Shown piece by piece: positions 18,042 through 26,847 of a DNA stretch of 56,976 nt (position 1 is the first letter of the stretch; every line of letters starts with the position of its first letter). Both the position numbers and the translations under genes were made by a program. Location: the IMG/VR virus record IMGVR_UViG_3300042556_002360, positions 1 through 56,976 of that record, one strand, 5' to 3'. This DNA is from a virus. The notes beneath the pieces were generated by a model. That model saw only the letters and a list, made by a program, of their open reading frames with translations. It was not told the origin of the DNA and did not search any database.

Positions 18042-18936
18042 AGAAATTAATGTATTATTAGAGTTAATTGAAAATGTCTTGAACAAACCAAAAAAGGTTT
18101 ATGAGTCAAAACATCAATATGGTTATGACTGCCCTAATTGTATGGATATAAAGGGTCTTGATAAAGGAGACAATAAGGGTAATTTAGAAATTAATCTTAA
18201 TAAATTTGTTTTCCATTGTTGGGGATGTGGAGTTAGTGGACCATTAGGGCGTTTATTTGACGACTATGGAACTAAAAAACAAAAAAAAGTTTACAATCTA
18301 ATTAAACCTGATGAGTTAAAACAAGAAGAAGCAAAGAAACCAAAATTAAAACTACCTCAAGGATATACAACTTTTGAGGATTCCAATCCAAGATTTATTC
18401 CACACATTGAGGCGTATAGATACCTACAATCAAGAGGTATTGGTGATGAGTTAATTAAAAAACACAAAATTGGTTATACCGTAACTGGTGATTTCGCATA
18501 TAGAATTATAGTTCCGTCTTACAATAAAGAAGGTGCTTTGAATTATTTCATAGCAAGGTCTTGGGTTCCAAAAAAGATGAAATACAAGAATCCAACCGCA
18601 GCTAAAGATGAAATTATATTTAACGAGGGTTTGATTGATTGGGATAAGGATATACATATATGTGAAGGAGCATTTGATGCTTTTTTCTTGGATAATTCAA
18701 TTGTTATGTTGGGAAAAAAGATGAGTGATTTATTGTTCTCAACAATATATGAGAAGGCAAATGGGAATATTATTATATGTCTCGACGAAGATGCTTGGAC
18801 GGACGCATTAAAATTATATCACACCTTGAACGGTGGAAGATTATACAACAAAATTAAAATAATCAAACCACCAAAAGATATGGATGTTGCTGACTTAAAG
18901 GGTAACATTGATGAATATTTTGTAGAAATTAAATAA
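18034..18936 (+). CDS. DNA primase (DnaG/T4 gp61-like)
   Basis: 300 aa. Zinc-binding domain: C33-P-N-C36 and C62-W-G-C65. TOPRIM catalytic core: DIHICEGAFDAFF (~208-220, the catalytic Glu) and IIICLDEDAWTDAL (~247-261, the D-x-D pair). It makes RNA primers for lagging-strand synthesis with a phage helicase not seen in this window. Short for a DnaG and lacking a helicase-binding C-terminal domain, as in T4-type primases. Confidence 0.88.
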   Translation: MTEEINVLLELIENVLNKPKKVYESKHQYGYDCPNCMDIKGLDKGDNKGNLEINLNKFVFHCWGCGVSGPLGRLFDDYGTKKQKKVYNLIKPDELKQEEAKKPKLKLPQGYTTFEDSNPRFIPHIEAYRYLQSRGIGDELIKKHKIGYTVTGDFAYRIIVPSYNKEGALNYFIARSWVPKKMKYKNPTAAKDEIIFNEGLIDWDKDIHICEGAFDAFFLDNSIVMLGKKMSDLLFSTIYEKANGNIIICLDEDAWTDALKLYHTLNGGRLYNKIKIIKPPKDMDVADLKGNIDEYFVEIK

Positions 18937-18940
18937 AAAG

Positions 18941-18972
18941 TTTGGTGATTTATAAAAAATGTTGTATTTTTG
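18941..18972 (+). promoter_or_regulatory. Bacteroidota-type promoter
   Basis: TTTG at 18941-18944, 20-bp spacer, TATTTTTG at 18965-18972. Start of transcription is predicted near 18979, which makes the ATG at 19000 the start of the next gene rather than an upstream TTG. Confidence 0.65.
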
Positions 18973-18999
18973 CTAACCATTTATTTAAATACAACCGAT

Positions 19000-19155
19000 A
19001 TGACATTCACCATTGACACCTACAACCGATTGAAAACAGAATACAACAACGCTCGTCAGAACAATTTAGAGATATTCACATTTGATGGTCACGAGTTATT
19101 AACGGATTATGCAAAATATATGATTGAATATCTAAAGACAAAATTTGAAAAATAA
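19000..19155 (+). CDS. Small hypothetical protein
   Basis: 51 aa, helical, beginning MTFTIDTYNRLKTEYNNA; not recognised. It is promoted by the element at 18941-18972. Its end lies 4 bp before the first copy of the 16-bp direct repeat flanking the cassette-like insertion. Confidence 0.5.
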   Translation: MTFTIDTYNRLKTEYNNARQNNLEIFTFDGHELLTDYAKYMIEYLKTKFEK

Positions 19156-19163
19156 CAATATGG
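19148..19163 (+). repeat. 16-bp direct repeat, left copy
   Basis: AAAAATAACAATATGG, identical to 19768-19783 and offset by exactly 620 bp. Each copy contains the ATG of the gene that follows, so recombination between them would remove the insert cleanly and leave one start codon. Confidence 0.8.
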
Positions 19164-19582
19164 TATTTACATTAGAAGAAATAAAAAAGTATTTGCAAAG
19201 TCAAAAAAGTATTGATGACGCTATTGACAATTTGAACGAACAAAACATAGTTTGTTTAATAGATGATTTCAATAGTTTAAATTTTCAAAAGAACGATGAG
19301 AATTTAGCAAAGTATGAAATGTCAATAGGACTTTACAAACTAAAAGAAGAACAACAAACTATTTACAGAAATAGCAATGGAAAAAAAGGTAAATATTGGA
19401 TGGCACTTTCTCCAAAATGGATTGATAATGATGAAATAAAAAAGAAAGTAAATACAGAGTTTGAAATACGTTATTGGGTAAACTATGGCGATGATGATGT
19501 TTATGGATGGTTTACTGTCGAACAAATAAAACAATGGCTTACTACTCCTGATTTGAAACTTCGTTCATTAGGTGGTTCGTAG
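19160..19582 (+). CDS. Cassette-borne hypothetical protein
   Basis: 140 aa from the ATG at 19160; an upstream TTG is possible but less likely. Helical N-terminus, then an aromatic-rich part (KGKYWMALSPKWID, RYWVNYGDDDVYGWFTVEQI). No family recognised. It is followed immediately by a large palindromic element and flanked by 16-bp direct repeats, so it looks like the cargo of a mobile cassette rather than a phage core gene. Confidence 0.55.
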   Translation: MVFTLEEIKKYLQSQKSIDDAIDNLNEQNIVCLIDDFNSLNFQKNDENLAKYEMSIGLYKLKEEQQTIYRNSNGKKGKYWMALSPKWIDNDEIKKKVNTEFEIRYWVNYGDDDVYGWFTVEQIKQWLTTPDLKLRSLGGS

Positions 19583-19730
19583 CAGTTGCAGATAACGTTT
19601 TGCAGATTGCCGAAGGTGGAGCTTTGTACCACTAATGTTTAATTTAAAAACTGAATTTAATATGACCACAAATGTTGATTTGAAAAACGAAACCCCCACT
19701 TTTGGCAAACCCTTGTTATCTGCATCTGCG
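19581..19730 (+). repeat. Large imperfect inverted repeat, attC-like
   Basis: The left arm GCAG-N2-GCAGATAAC (19581-19595) is mirrored by GTTATCTGC-N2-CTGC (19715-19729). Inner arms TTGCCGAAGGTGG (19606-19618) and CCACTTTTGGCAA (about 19696-19708) pair with two mismatches. The spacers between outer and inner arms differ in length (10 and 6 bp), the asymmetry seen in recombination sites of integron cassettes. The outer core does not fit the strict GTTRRRY consensus, so this is attC-like only. I have seen similar elements in Bacteroidota genomes, from memory. Confidence 0.5.
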
Positions 19731-19767
19731 GTTTTCAAGGCAGGAAGTTTCAAATTTTAAACAATTA

Positions 19768-19783
19768 AAAAATAACAATATGG
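19768..19783 (+). repeat. 16-bp direct repeat, right copy
   Basis: Identical to 19148-19163. It contains the start codon of the nuclease gene at 19780. Confidence 0.8.
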
Positions 19784-20622
19784 AGTTAACCAATATCGCA
19801 AAAGAAATACGAGACATTATTTCAGAAAAACAAAAAACACTTGGTCTGTCCTTTAAAGAGGAAGACCACATATATACGATGAACGGAAGGACAGATTATC
19901 CATCCGTATCAAAAGTATTAAAGAAATTCTATACAGAGTTTCCAACCGAAGAAGCTGCGTATAATAAAGCAGGTGGAGACCCACAAAGACAACAAGAACT
20001 TATTGAAGAATGGGCTGCGGCTGGTGATTACTCAACTAATATGGGAAGTCGTGTTCACTTTGTTTTGGAGAGTGAAGTGATTAAAAAACACGGAAACTAT
20101 AAGGAAGTAAGACAACCTGAATTTAAATGTGATTTAACACAGATAATGAAGGGTGACAATATGATTGTTGCGGGGAAAAAATACCTAAACCTAATGGAAG
20201 AAAGGGGTGCGGTGTTACTTGATACGGAGATGGTCTTAGGTCATCCTGAGTTGGGATATACTGGACAACCCGATAAAGTTTGGTTGATGATGAACCGAGA
20301 AAAAACTGACTTTGGTATTGTAATCACCGATTGGAAAACAAACAAACCAAAGAACTTTGAATCCACCAAGTTTACCAAAAAAATGTTAAAACCTTTTGAG
20401 AAGTATGATGATACAGCTCTCGGTCACTACTATGTTCAATTACCACTTTATGGTAAATTATTACTTAAAATGTTGGAGGGTACCAAATACAACGATATTA
20501 AATTATATGGTTGTGTAATATCTCATCTTAAAGAAGATTCATTGTATGATGAATACAGAGTACCTCAAGATGTTGTTAATATTGTTCTTGGTATGAATGT
20601 CAAAGAATATTTGACTAAGTAA
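19780..20622 (+). CDS. PD-(D/E)XK nuclease (RecB/Cas4-like)
   Basis: 280 aa from the ATG at 19780. The frame extends upstream into the palindrome, which is judged non-coding. Catalytic pattern: GSRVHFVLE (H93), E150 in DTEMVLGHPE, GQPDKVW (D165) and ITDWKTNKPKN (D184, K186). This is the order of RecB-type nucleases. It probably processes DNA ends in replication or recombination, next to primase and gp47/gp46. Confidence 0.8.
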   Translation: MELTNIAKEIRDIISEKQKTLGLSFKEEDHIYTMNGRTDYPSVSKVLKKFYTEFPTEEAAYNKAGGDPQRQQELIEEWAAAGDYSTNMGSRVHFVLESEVIKKHGNYKEVRQPEFKCDLTQIMKGDNMIVAGKKYLNLMEERGAVLLDTEMVLGHPELGYTGQPDKVWLMMNREKTDFGIVITDWKTNKPKNFESTKFTKKMLKPFEKYDDTALGHYYVQLPLYGKLLLKMLEGTKYNDIKLYGCVISHLKEDSLYDEYRVPQDVVNIVLGMNVKEYLTK

Positions 20623-20654
20623 TCCAAATGACTTAAGTTTATAAAAAATATATT

Positions 20655-20855
20655 ATGGGAACTTCAAACAAAATTATTTATTCAGCTATGTTGGGGATAT
20701 CGTTATTTTCAATAACGTTTAACATTATCACACATAACTATCATTACGCGATGGCGTCCTTCACCACATTGTGTTGGGTTGGGGTGGCTTGGACTAATGA
20801 GAAAAGATGTATAAACCTTAAAAAACAAATAGACGATTTAAATGGAACAAATTAA
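20655..20855 (+). CDS. Small membrane protein
   Basis: 66 aa with two hydrophobic segments (~8-28 and ~32-48), followed by a short charged tail. Function unknown. It overlaps the next gene by 14 bp, indicating co-transcription. Confidence 0.6.
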   Translation: MGTSNKIIYSAMLGISLFSITFNIITHNYHYAMASFTTLCWVGVAWTNEKRCINLKKQIDDLNGTN

Positions 20856-21084
20856 ACCAAAAGTTAACTTGAGAGATAGTGAAACAATCAAGTGCGAAAA
20901 ATGTGAAAGTGTTTACTTCAGAGAAGTGATTTACATAAAAAAAGTATCAAAACTATTAACAGGTTCTGCAGAAGATACAATCGTACCTTTTCCAATTTAC
21001 AAATGTGATTCTTGCGGACACGTGAATAAAGGATTTAATCCTTTTGACGAGGAAGAACAACCAAAGATTACGTTAAATGATTAA
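20842..21084 (+). CDS. Zinc-ribbon protein
   Basis: 80 aa. CEKCESVYF and CDSCGHVNKGFNPF give a CxxC...CxxC zinc ribbon. Such small proteins are common beside the recombination genes of T4-like phages. It overlaps the gp47-like gene by 8 bp. Function unknown; nucleic-acid binding is plausible. Confidence 0.7.
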   Translation: MEQIKPKVNLRDSETIKCEKCESVYFREVIYIKKVSKLLTGSAEDTIVPFPIYKCDSCGHVNKGFNPFDEEEQPKITLND

Positions 21085-21856
21085 TAGATTAGTACACTTT
21101 TCTGATTTACATATCAGGTTATTCAAGGACCACGATTTATATCGTGGGATACTTGAGACCGCATTAAAGGAATGGGCAACACTCCAACCTGACCGTATTG
21201 TGTTTACAGGGGATTTGGTTCACTCAAAAAATCAAATGACACCAGAATTAGTTGAATTCGTTGCTTGGGTGTTATCTGAATGTGCTAAAATTGCCAAAAC
21301 CGTTGTTATAATTGGGAATCACGATTTCCTTGAAAATAACAATACCAGGTTGGACGCCCTCACTCCGATTATTGATTCATTAAAGAATGACAACATTGTT
21401 TATTTGAAAAATCGTGGAGTATATGAGGATGAGAACGTAAATTGGTGTGTATATTCTTTAATGGAACACAATCTTCCACCCGACATTCAAAAGTCGGATA
21501 AAAAGAACATTGGATTATTTCACGGACCAATTCAAGGGTTGTATACCGATATCGGATACAAATTTGAAGATGGTTTTGATACAGATAAATTCAGTGGATG
21601 TGATTTGGTTTTGTGTGGTGATATTCACAAAAGACAAGTGTTTGATATCCCTGGCGGGAAGAAAGCATATATGATTGGTTCAACCATTCAACAGAACTTT
21701 GGTGAAAAGATTACCAAACACGGGTATGGTGTATATGATATTCAGAAAGACGAGTATGATTTCATAGACCTACCAAACCCAAAACCATTCCTTTCATTCT
21801 ACATCAATTCAATTGATAACCTGGTTAATGGAACCGAAAAATTAGTTAATTACTAA
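21077..21856 (+). CDS. 47: Recombination endonuclease subunit, gp47/SbcD/Mre11-like
   Basis: 259 aa metallophosphoesterase: FSDLHIRLFKDHDLY, VFTGDLVHSKN, VVIIGNHDFLENN, GLFHGPIQG and LCGDIHKRQ are the five metal-binding motifs in order. It is the nuclease partner of the SbcC/gp46 ATPase encoded at 23343. Together they resect double-strand ends for recombination-dependent replication. The stop overlaps the next start by 1 nt. Confidence 0.9.
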   Translation: MINRLVHFSDLHIRLFKDHDLYRGILETALKEWATLQPDRIVFTGDLVHSKNQMTPELVEFVAWVLSECAKIAKTVVIIGNHDFLENNNTRLDALTPIIDSLKNDNIVYLKNRGVYEDENVNWCVYSLMEHNLPPDIQKSDKKNIGLFHGPIQGLYTDIGYKFEDGFDTDKFSGCDLVLCGDIHKRQVFDIPGGKKAYMIGSTIQQNFGEKITKHGYGVYDIQKDEYDFIDLPNPKPFLSFYINSIDNLVNGTEKLVNY

Positions 21857-22419
21857 TGGAAATCAAACTTGAACTTAACTCAAAAGAACATCAAGATTTA
21901 ATACGATATTGCGAATTAAATAAATTTAACCCTGAGGAGATAGTTAAGAAATCTTACTTGGGTGGGTTTATGATTGAAAAATATGGTCTATTAAGTGGTT
22001 CTGAAGAGACTAAAGAGGTTGAAGTAATAAAAGAGGTTATTAAGTATGTTGAGATTCCTGTAGTTGAGGAAAAGGAGGTTATTAAGATTGAATACGTTGA
22101 GGTTGAAAAACCAGTTGAAAAGATTGTTGAGGTAATTAAGGAAGTCCCAACTCCGCCTACGGAAGTGGAAGTTATCAAATACGTTGACAGAGAGGTTATT
22201 AAGGAGGTTATAGTTGAAAAAGATGGTGGAGATAGTCAATTGAAACCAAAATTAGATGCGCTCCAAAACACTCTTATGAAGATTAGACAAGAAACAATTG
22301 AGAAAGATAAAAAAATTAAAGAATTGGAAGAGACAATTCAAAACATTCAAAGATATCAAGAAAATAAACAAGCGGTTTATTTAAATGGGTCCAATTTGGG
22401 TAATAAATTAAACAATTAA
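21856..22419 (+). CDS. VEK-repeat coiled-coil protein
   Basis: 187 aa. The ~60-residue N-terminus ends in FMIEKYGLLSG. A Val/Glu/Lys-rich repeat follows (VEKPVEKIVEVIKEVP and variants, ~65-125), then a coiled coil (~130-170). Such VEVEK tracts are common in phage and Bacteroidota proteins of unknown function. It is placed between gp47 and gp46, suggesting an accessory role (inference). Confidence 0.6.
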   Translation: MEIKLELNSKEHQDLIRYCELNKFNPEEIVKKSYLGGFMIEKYGLLSGSEETKEVEVIKEVIKYVEIPVVEEKEVIKIEYVEVEKPVEKIVEVIKEVPTPPTEVEVIKYVDREVIKEVIVEKDGGDSQLKPKLDALQNTLMKIRQETIEKDKKIKELEETIQNIQRYQENKQAVYLNGSNLGNKLNN

Positions 22420-22432
22420 AAAAAATAAAAAA

Positions 22433-22603
22433 ATGGTAGAACAAGTAATTTTAGACACATTCATCTCTGAAACATCATTAGGAGAATTTGCGGTAACCAA
22501 CCCAATTGAACAGGATTCAATTATTGGGTATTATGGGACTAAAGAAGAAGCCGAACAAGCTTTTAATAACCACGTCACTAACGAGAACATTATTTTTGAA
22601 TAA
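22433..22603 (+). CDS. Small hypothetical protein
   Basis: 56 aa, acidic, with a C-terminal GTKEEAEQAFNNH-like helix. ATG at 22433 after an A-rich leader; its stop overlaps the next start by 1 nt, which supports it as a real gene. Not recognised. Confidence 0.6.
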   Translation: MVEQVILDTFISETSLGEFAVTNPIEQDSIIGYYGTKEEAEQAFNNHVTNENIIFE

Positions 22604-22815
22604 TGAGTGGAAGTTGTGAATGGGGAGACTGCAATTATTGCGGTAATAATGGACCCGTTGAAAGGACATATTTCCGTTATGACATTAAATGTGAATGTTG
22701 TAATAATAAACATTTTGAAATCGTTTGGCATTGTAGTAAATGCCAACCTAAAGACCCAGGAATTCGCAAAATAAAGTTAAATAACGAAGAAAGACACAAA
22801 ACAGAAAATATATGA
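22603..22815 (+). CDS. Cys-rich zinc-binding small protein
   Basis: 70 aa with four Cys pairs: CNYC, CECC and CSKC plus a leading Cys, a treble-clef or ribbon-like layout. It overlaps the upstream gene by 1 nt and the downstream gene by 4 nt. Function unknown. Confidence 0.65.
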   Translation: MSGSCEWGDCNYCGNNGPVERTYFRYDIKCECCNNKHFEIVWHCSKCQPKDPGIRKIKLNNEERHKTENI

Positions 22816-23162
22816 CACAATTAATCTTATGGATGGTAATGGCTTATGGTATAAGTAACATCTTAGTTTATGGTTCAATCTTTAACGGACCGAGAAATTT
22901 CATAAACAAATGGGGTTCTAACCCACACGCACCGCTCCAAGGGTTCGGAGCATTTTTATCAAAAATGTTGGGGTGTATTATGTGTAGTAGTACTTGGGTT
23001 GGATTTTTCTACGGAATTTTCTTATATTCACCTGTACACGAATTACTCGGAGCAACTGAAATAGTTTCTTGGTTCTTTGATGGTATGTTGGCTTCAGGGT
23101 CAGTATGGGCAATCAATGCAATCGTTGAGTGGTTTGAAGAAAATAGACCAAAACAAAATTAA
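22812..23162 (+). CDS. Membrane protein, DUF1360-like
   Basis: 116 aa with three hydrophobic segments (~3-22, ~50-72, ~80-105). CIMCSSTWVGFFYG resembles the CxxC-TG-WVG core of DUF1360 membrane proteins found in phages and bacteria. Function unknown. Confidence 0.55.
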   Translation: MTQLILWMVMAYGISNILVYGSIFNGPRNFINKWGSNPHAPLQGFGAFLSKMLGCIMCSSTWVGFFYGIFLYSPVHELLGATEIVSWFFDGMLASGSVWAINAIVEWFEENRPKQN

Positions 23163-23169
23163 AAAAAAA

Positions 23170-23343
23170 ATGAGTAAAAGAAAAAAAGAACACAGAAGAA
23201 AGGTTGCCGCGAGAAATCAAAGGATTAAATCGGAACAAAGTGCGATACAGAGATTGTTTAACGACGCAATGAAACAACAACTTGAAAAGTTGAAGGAACA
23301 AAAAGAGGCAGAAATGTCGGGAGAGACACAAACAACACTATAA
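23170..23343 (+). CDS. Small basic coiled-coil protein
   Basis: 57 aa, strongly basic N-terminus (MSKRKKEHRRKVAARNQRI) then a Gln/Lys-rich helix. The ATG at 23170 is chosen over upstream in-frame codons, because these overlap the preceding gene. Similar short proteins occur beside gp46/47 in large phages. Its last base overlaps the gp46 start. Confidence 0.6.
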   Translation: MSKRKKEHRRKVAARNQRIKSEQSAIQRLFNDAMKQQLEKLKEQKEAEMSGETQTTL

Positions 23344-25721
23344 TGAAATGGGATTTATTCAATCCGATACCAACATACAACTATAAAAAAATGTCAACAA
23401 AGTTAGATACAACAACTTTGGAGAATCCATATATCCAAGTTATTTGGGAAGATTCTCCTGAGAATTTCACACAAGAACGAATCAAATCGGTTAAACAATA
23501 TTTCCAAAAGAAATATAACTCAACCAATATCAACGTCATAACAAAGGTTAAGACAACCGAAGATACTCAACAAACGATTGATGTATCGGTAAACATTATG
23601 GATAAGAACTATCAAAAAGAACTTATCAAGACATTGTTGGAGACCAAAGGTCAAGACCAATATTACGACCAAGTGATGAGCATTGATTCTGCGGTTGAAA
23701 ACAGAATGTTGGCTAACGAGGTTGAGGTAACTCCATTTAAGAGATGGTACATTAAAAAAATTGAATTCAATAACTTCTTATCTTATGGTGAGAACCAAGT
23801 TATTGATTTTGATAAATGTAATGGTATTACGGTTGTTGAATCAGACCCACCAAACTTTGGGGGTAAGACGGTATTAACAGTTGACTTACTTTTATTCTTA
23901 TTCTTTAACACAACAACGAAAACACAGAAGGCAGAAGAAATCTTCAATAGATTTACCGATAGTAATAAGGTTAGTGTTAGAGGGGATATTGTAATTGATG
24001 GTGAGGAATACATCATTGCTCGTCAGATTGAGAGAAAGAAATCTAAATCTGGAGAATGGAATGTTAAGACCGAATTGGAGTTCTTCAAGAAACTTGCGGA
24101 TGGTCAGCTTCAAAACTTCACAGGAGAACAACGTAGGGAGACCGAGAACTTTATGAAAACCGCCATAGGTAGTATGGATGACTTCTTAATGACTATCGTT
24201 ACCACTGCGTCAAATCTTGAGGATTTATTGGAAGCTAAACCAACCGCTCGTGGTCAGGTGTTAAGTAGATTTTTGGGTCTTGAATTCTTAAAGAAGAAGG
24301 AAGAAACGGGTAAAGAGATTTATTCAGAGTTCTCAAAGGGAATGTTATCAAATGTGTATAACACAGAATCTTTGAAACAAGATAATGAAACCTCAACCGA
24401 AGAAATCCAACGACTTAAGAATGAAATTGACGACTCTAACACAAAGATTAAGGATGTTGATTTGAGGTTACAAAAGGGACAGGAATATAAAGACAATTTG
24501 TTGAAGTCAAAGTATACAGACATTGACCAAGAATTAATTGTCTTAAACCCTGTTAAATTACAATCAGACATCACTGACCTTGAGAATGGAAGTGAAAGGA
24601 TTAAAACCCAAATAAAAGAAGTTAAGATTGTTGAACCAAAAGAGTTTTATCACGAAGACAAGCACGACGAGATTAAAGATGGGATGAAAACAACCAATGG
24701 TGACCTCGTCCTTGCTCAGAATAAGGTTGAAGAAATTGAACAATTGGTTAAGAAGTTTGGGGATGGTATTCAATGTGAACATTGCGGAATCAAATTGATG
24801 GAAGCGGAGTTGACAAAGAAAAAGATTGACGAGTTGGGTGATTGGGAAAAAAAGGTGGACACCCTTTCAAAGAAATGGAAAGACCTTGACTCCAAAGAAA
24901 AATCATACACTCAACTTAAAAAAGATTTTGATGAATACGAGAGAAACAAACTAATCAAGGAAAAGTATGAGATATCTTTAGAATCTAATGAGTTAAAACT
25001 TGGTCAGGCTAAAGAGAAACTTAAACGATACGAAGAAGTTCAAGATAAGATTAAAAAGAACAATGAGATTGATGCTCAGTTGGTGAAAGCAGGATTGAGA
25101 ATTGATGAGTTAATTGGTGAGAAACGTGGATACGAAAGAATTCAAGCAACCAATCAAAATCAAATTGAAAATCTCCAATCACGTATTGAGAAGAATAATG
25201 GTTTCATCTTGAAGATTGCCGAGGAATTTGAGAAAGAAAAAGTTTATAAAATCTACACTGAGATTTATGGTAAGAATGGAATAAGTAAGATGATTATGAA
25301 AACTATGATGCCATTAATCAACTCAGAACTTCAAAGATTACTTCAGGACTCTTGTTATTTCAACTTGGAGATTCGTATCAATGACAAGAATGAAGTTGAA
25401 TTTGTAATGATTGATAACTCAACAGGAATCGAGAAATTAATGGTATCAGGTTCGGGATATGAGAGAACAATTGCGGCAATGGCATTGAGGGCGGTTTTAT
25501 CAAAAGTTTGTTCACTTCCAAAACCAAATATTATTGTTTGGGATGAGGTTTTCGGAAAGATTTCTAACGACAATTTAGAAATGGTTGGCGAATTCTTTAC
25601 CAAAATGAAAGAGTATTTTGAAAAAATATTTGTCATCACTCATAACCCACTTGTCAACAACTGGGCAAACAATGTGGTCAAGATTAATAAGACCGATAAC
25701 ATCTCAAAAGTCTCACAATAA
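23343..25721 (+). CDS. 46: Recombination endonuclease ATPase, gp46/SbcC/Rad50-like
   Basis: 792 aa. Residues 1-135 are an extra N-terminal domain absent from standard gp46. The ATPase starts at ~136 (IKKIEFNNFLSYGENQVIDF). The P-loop is PPNFGGKTVL (~169-178), a variant of GxxGxGK(S/T). The coiled coil has a zinc hook C478-E-H-C481. The signature VSGSGYERTIAAMALR (~698) and Walker B IIVWDEVFGKI (~727) follow. It partners gp47. The stop codon lies in the loop of its own terminator hairpin. Confidence 0.9.
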   Translation: MKWDLFNPIPTYNYKKMSTKLDTTTLENPYIQVIWEDSPENFTQERIKSVKQYFQKKYNSTNINVITKVKTTEDTQQTIDVSVNIMDKNYQKELIKTLLETKGQDQYYDQVMSIDSAVENRMLANEVEVTPFKRWYIKKIEFNNFLSYGENQVIDFDKCNGITVVESDPPNFGGKTVLTVDLLLFLFFNTTTKTQKAEEIFNRFTDSNKVSVRGDIVIDGEEYIIARQIERKKSKSGEWNVKTELEFFKKLADGQLQNFTGEQRRETENFMKTAIGSMDDFLMTIVTTASNLEDLLEAKPTARGQVLSRFLGLEFLKKKEETGKEIYSEFSKGMLSNVYNTESLKQDNETSTEEIQRLKNEIDDSNTKIKDVDLRLQKGQEYKDNLLKSKYTDIDQELIVLNPVKLQSDITDLENGSERIKTQIKEVKIVEPKEFYHEDKHDEIKDGMKTTNGDLVLAQNKVEEIEQLVKKFGDGIQCEHCGIKLMEAELTKKKIDELGDWEKKVDTLSKKWKDLDSKEKSYTQLKKDFDEYERNKLIKEKYEISLESNELKLGQAKEKLKRYEEVQDKIKKNNEIDAQLVKAGLRIDELIGEKRGYERIQATNQNQIENLQSRIEKNNGFILKIAEEFEKEKVYKIYTEIYGKNGISKMIMKTMMPLINSELQRLLQDSCYFNLEIRINDKNEVEFVMIDNSTGIEKLMVSGSGYERTIAAMALRAVLSKVCSLPKPNIIVWDEVFGKISNDNLEMVGEFFTKMKEYFEKIFVITHNPLVNNWANNVVKINKTDNISKVSQ

Positions 25722-25737
25722 TGTGGGACTTTTTTAT
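25706..25737 (+). terminator. Intrinsic terminator after gp46
   Basis: The arms 25706-25717 and 25722-25733 (AAAAGTCTCACA / TGTGGGACTTTT, one G-T pair) enclose an ATAA loop, followed by a T-run. Confidence 0.85.
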
Positions 25738-25770
25738 TCAAAATAAATTTACTATTATTATAGTATTGTA

Positions 25771-26298
25771 ATGAAACATTTAGAATTTAATAAGATGGGG
25801 GTTAACCACAAACCAATTAAATATTGGAAAACGGATAACATAACTGAGGTTGCCATTTATCAAGGAAGTCGTGGTGAGAGACCAGACCTTGATTTTATTG
25901 TTAAGTATAAGGAAGAAGGTAAGAGACTACGTACACCAAGTCATACCCATTGGATTGTTGATTTGTTGGTTAAGGCTGAATCCAACAAGACAGTCTTATC
26001 ACAGTATGTTGATGATATGATTAAATTGTATGATGATGCAACACCATTCACAACAGTTGAAGAAAGAATAACGTATGATTTAAAAAAACCAAATTTAATG
26101 GTATCGAAATATACTACGTTACAAGGTCACGGATATTATAGCATTCAAACCTTAACAACCTTTATTGAGTTGTTTAGTAAATGTGAAAAACAATCAACAG
26201 GAGCGTTTATGTTTAGGGGATTATTAACTCTTATTAAAGAATATTGTGACGGAAAAAAAGATTTTTATCAAATTGTCGGATATTCTAAAAGAGTTTGA
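25771..26298 (+). CDS. Hypothetical protein
   Basis: 175 aa, mixed alpha/beta, no motif recognised. It has a conserved-looking opening (MKHLEFNKMGVNHKPIKYW). First gene after the gp46 terminator, so it needs its own promoter. Leads into the sigma-factor segment. Confidence 0.6.
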   Translation: MKHLEFNKMGVNHKPIKYWKTDNITEVAIYQGSRGERPDLDFIVKYKEEGKRLRTPSHTHWIVDLLVKAESNKTVLSQYVDDMIKLYDDATPFTTVEERITYDLKKPNLMVSKYTTLQGHGYYSIQTLTTFIELFSKCEKQSTGAFMFRGLLTLIKEYCDGKKDFYQIVGYSKRV

Positions 26299-26328
26299 TT
26301 TTTTTATTGTATCTTTGTAGAAATATTT

Positions 26329-26844
26329 ATGATGAAAAAATATATAGTAACAATTTTCGGAGATTTTAAAACTAATGAAGTTTGTAATGAAATCGCAATC
26401 AATTTAACCACAATAGTAGATTCACCAAATCTTAAATTTCAATTCACAAAGGGAACATTAATATTCCATTTTGCGTCTGAGTTAGATATTGAAGAAGTTC
26501 ACGAATTTTTAGAACTATCAAGACACAATTTGTTTGATTCATTTATCTTGTCAGAATACACTGACAAAGTGTCAGTTTTTATGTCAGAAGAAAATAAGAA
26601 ACACTTATTTGATTTGGATAATAATACTGATAGTAACGGAATGGATATGGTATTTGTTCCAAAAGACGCAAATCAATGTGAAGAAGAATATGATGATGAG
26701 TTCGTGGCACTTATTTTGAATGAAGTGAAGAAAAATTTAAAAACACCAACTTTAGACCTGTTATTGGAAAAAATCAAATCCGATGGAGTTGATTCGTTGA
26801 CGACGTATGAGATTGGAATATTGGAAAATTATAGTAAAAATTAA
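26329..26844 (+). CDS. Hypothetical protein upstream of sigma factor
   Basis: 171 aa. The N-terminal ~85 residues look like a ferredoxin-like alpha/beta fold (KKYIVTIFGDFKTNE...LIFHFAS). An acidic middle and a helical C-terminus follow (TLDLLLEKIKSDGVDSLT). Unknown function. A -7 element TATCTTTG lies at 26310-26317 without a good -33. It ends 3 bp before the sigma gene; a regulator of the sigma factor is conceivable but unsupported. Confidence 0.55.
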   Translation: MMKKYIVTIFGDFKTNEVCNEIAINLTTIVDSPNLKFQFTKGTLIFHFASELDIEEVHEFLELSRHNLFDSFILSEYTDKVSVFMSEENKKHLFDLDNNTDSNGMDMVFVPKDANQCEEEYDDEFVALILNEVKKNLKTPTLDLLLEKIKSDGVDSLTTYEIGILENYSKN

Positions 26845-26847
26845 TAT

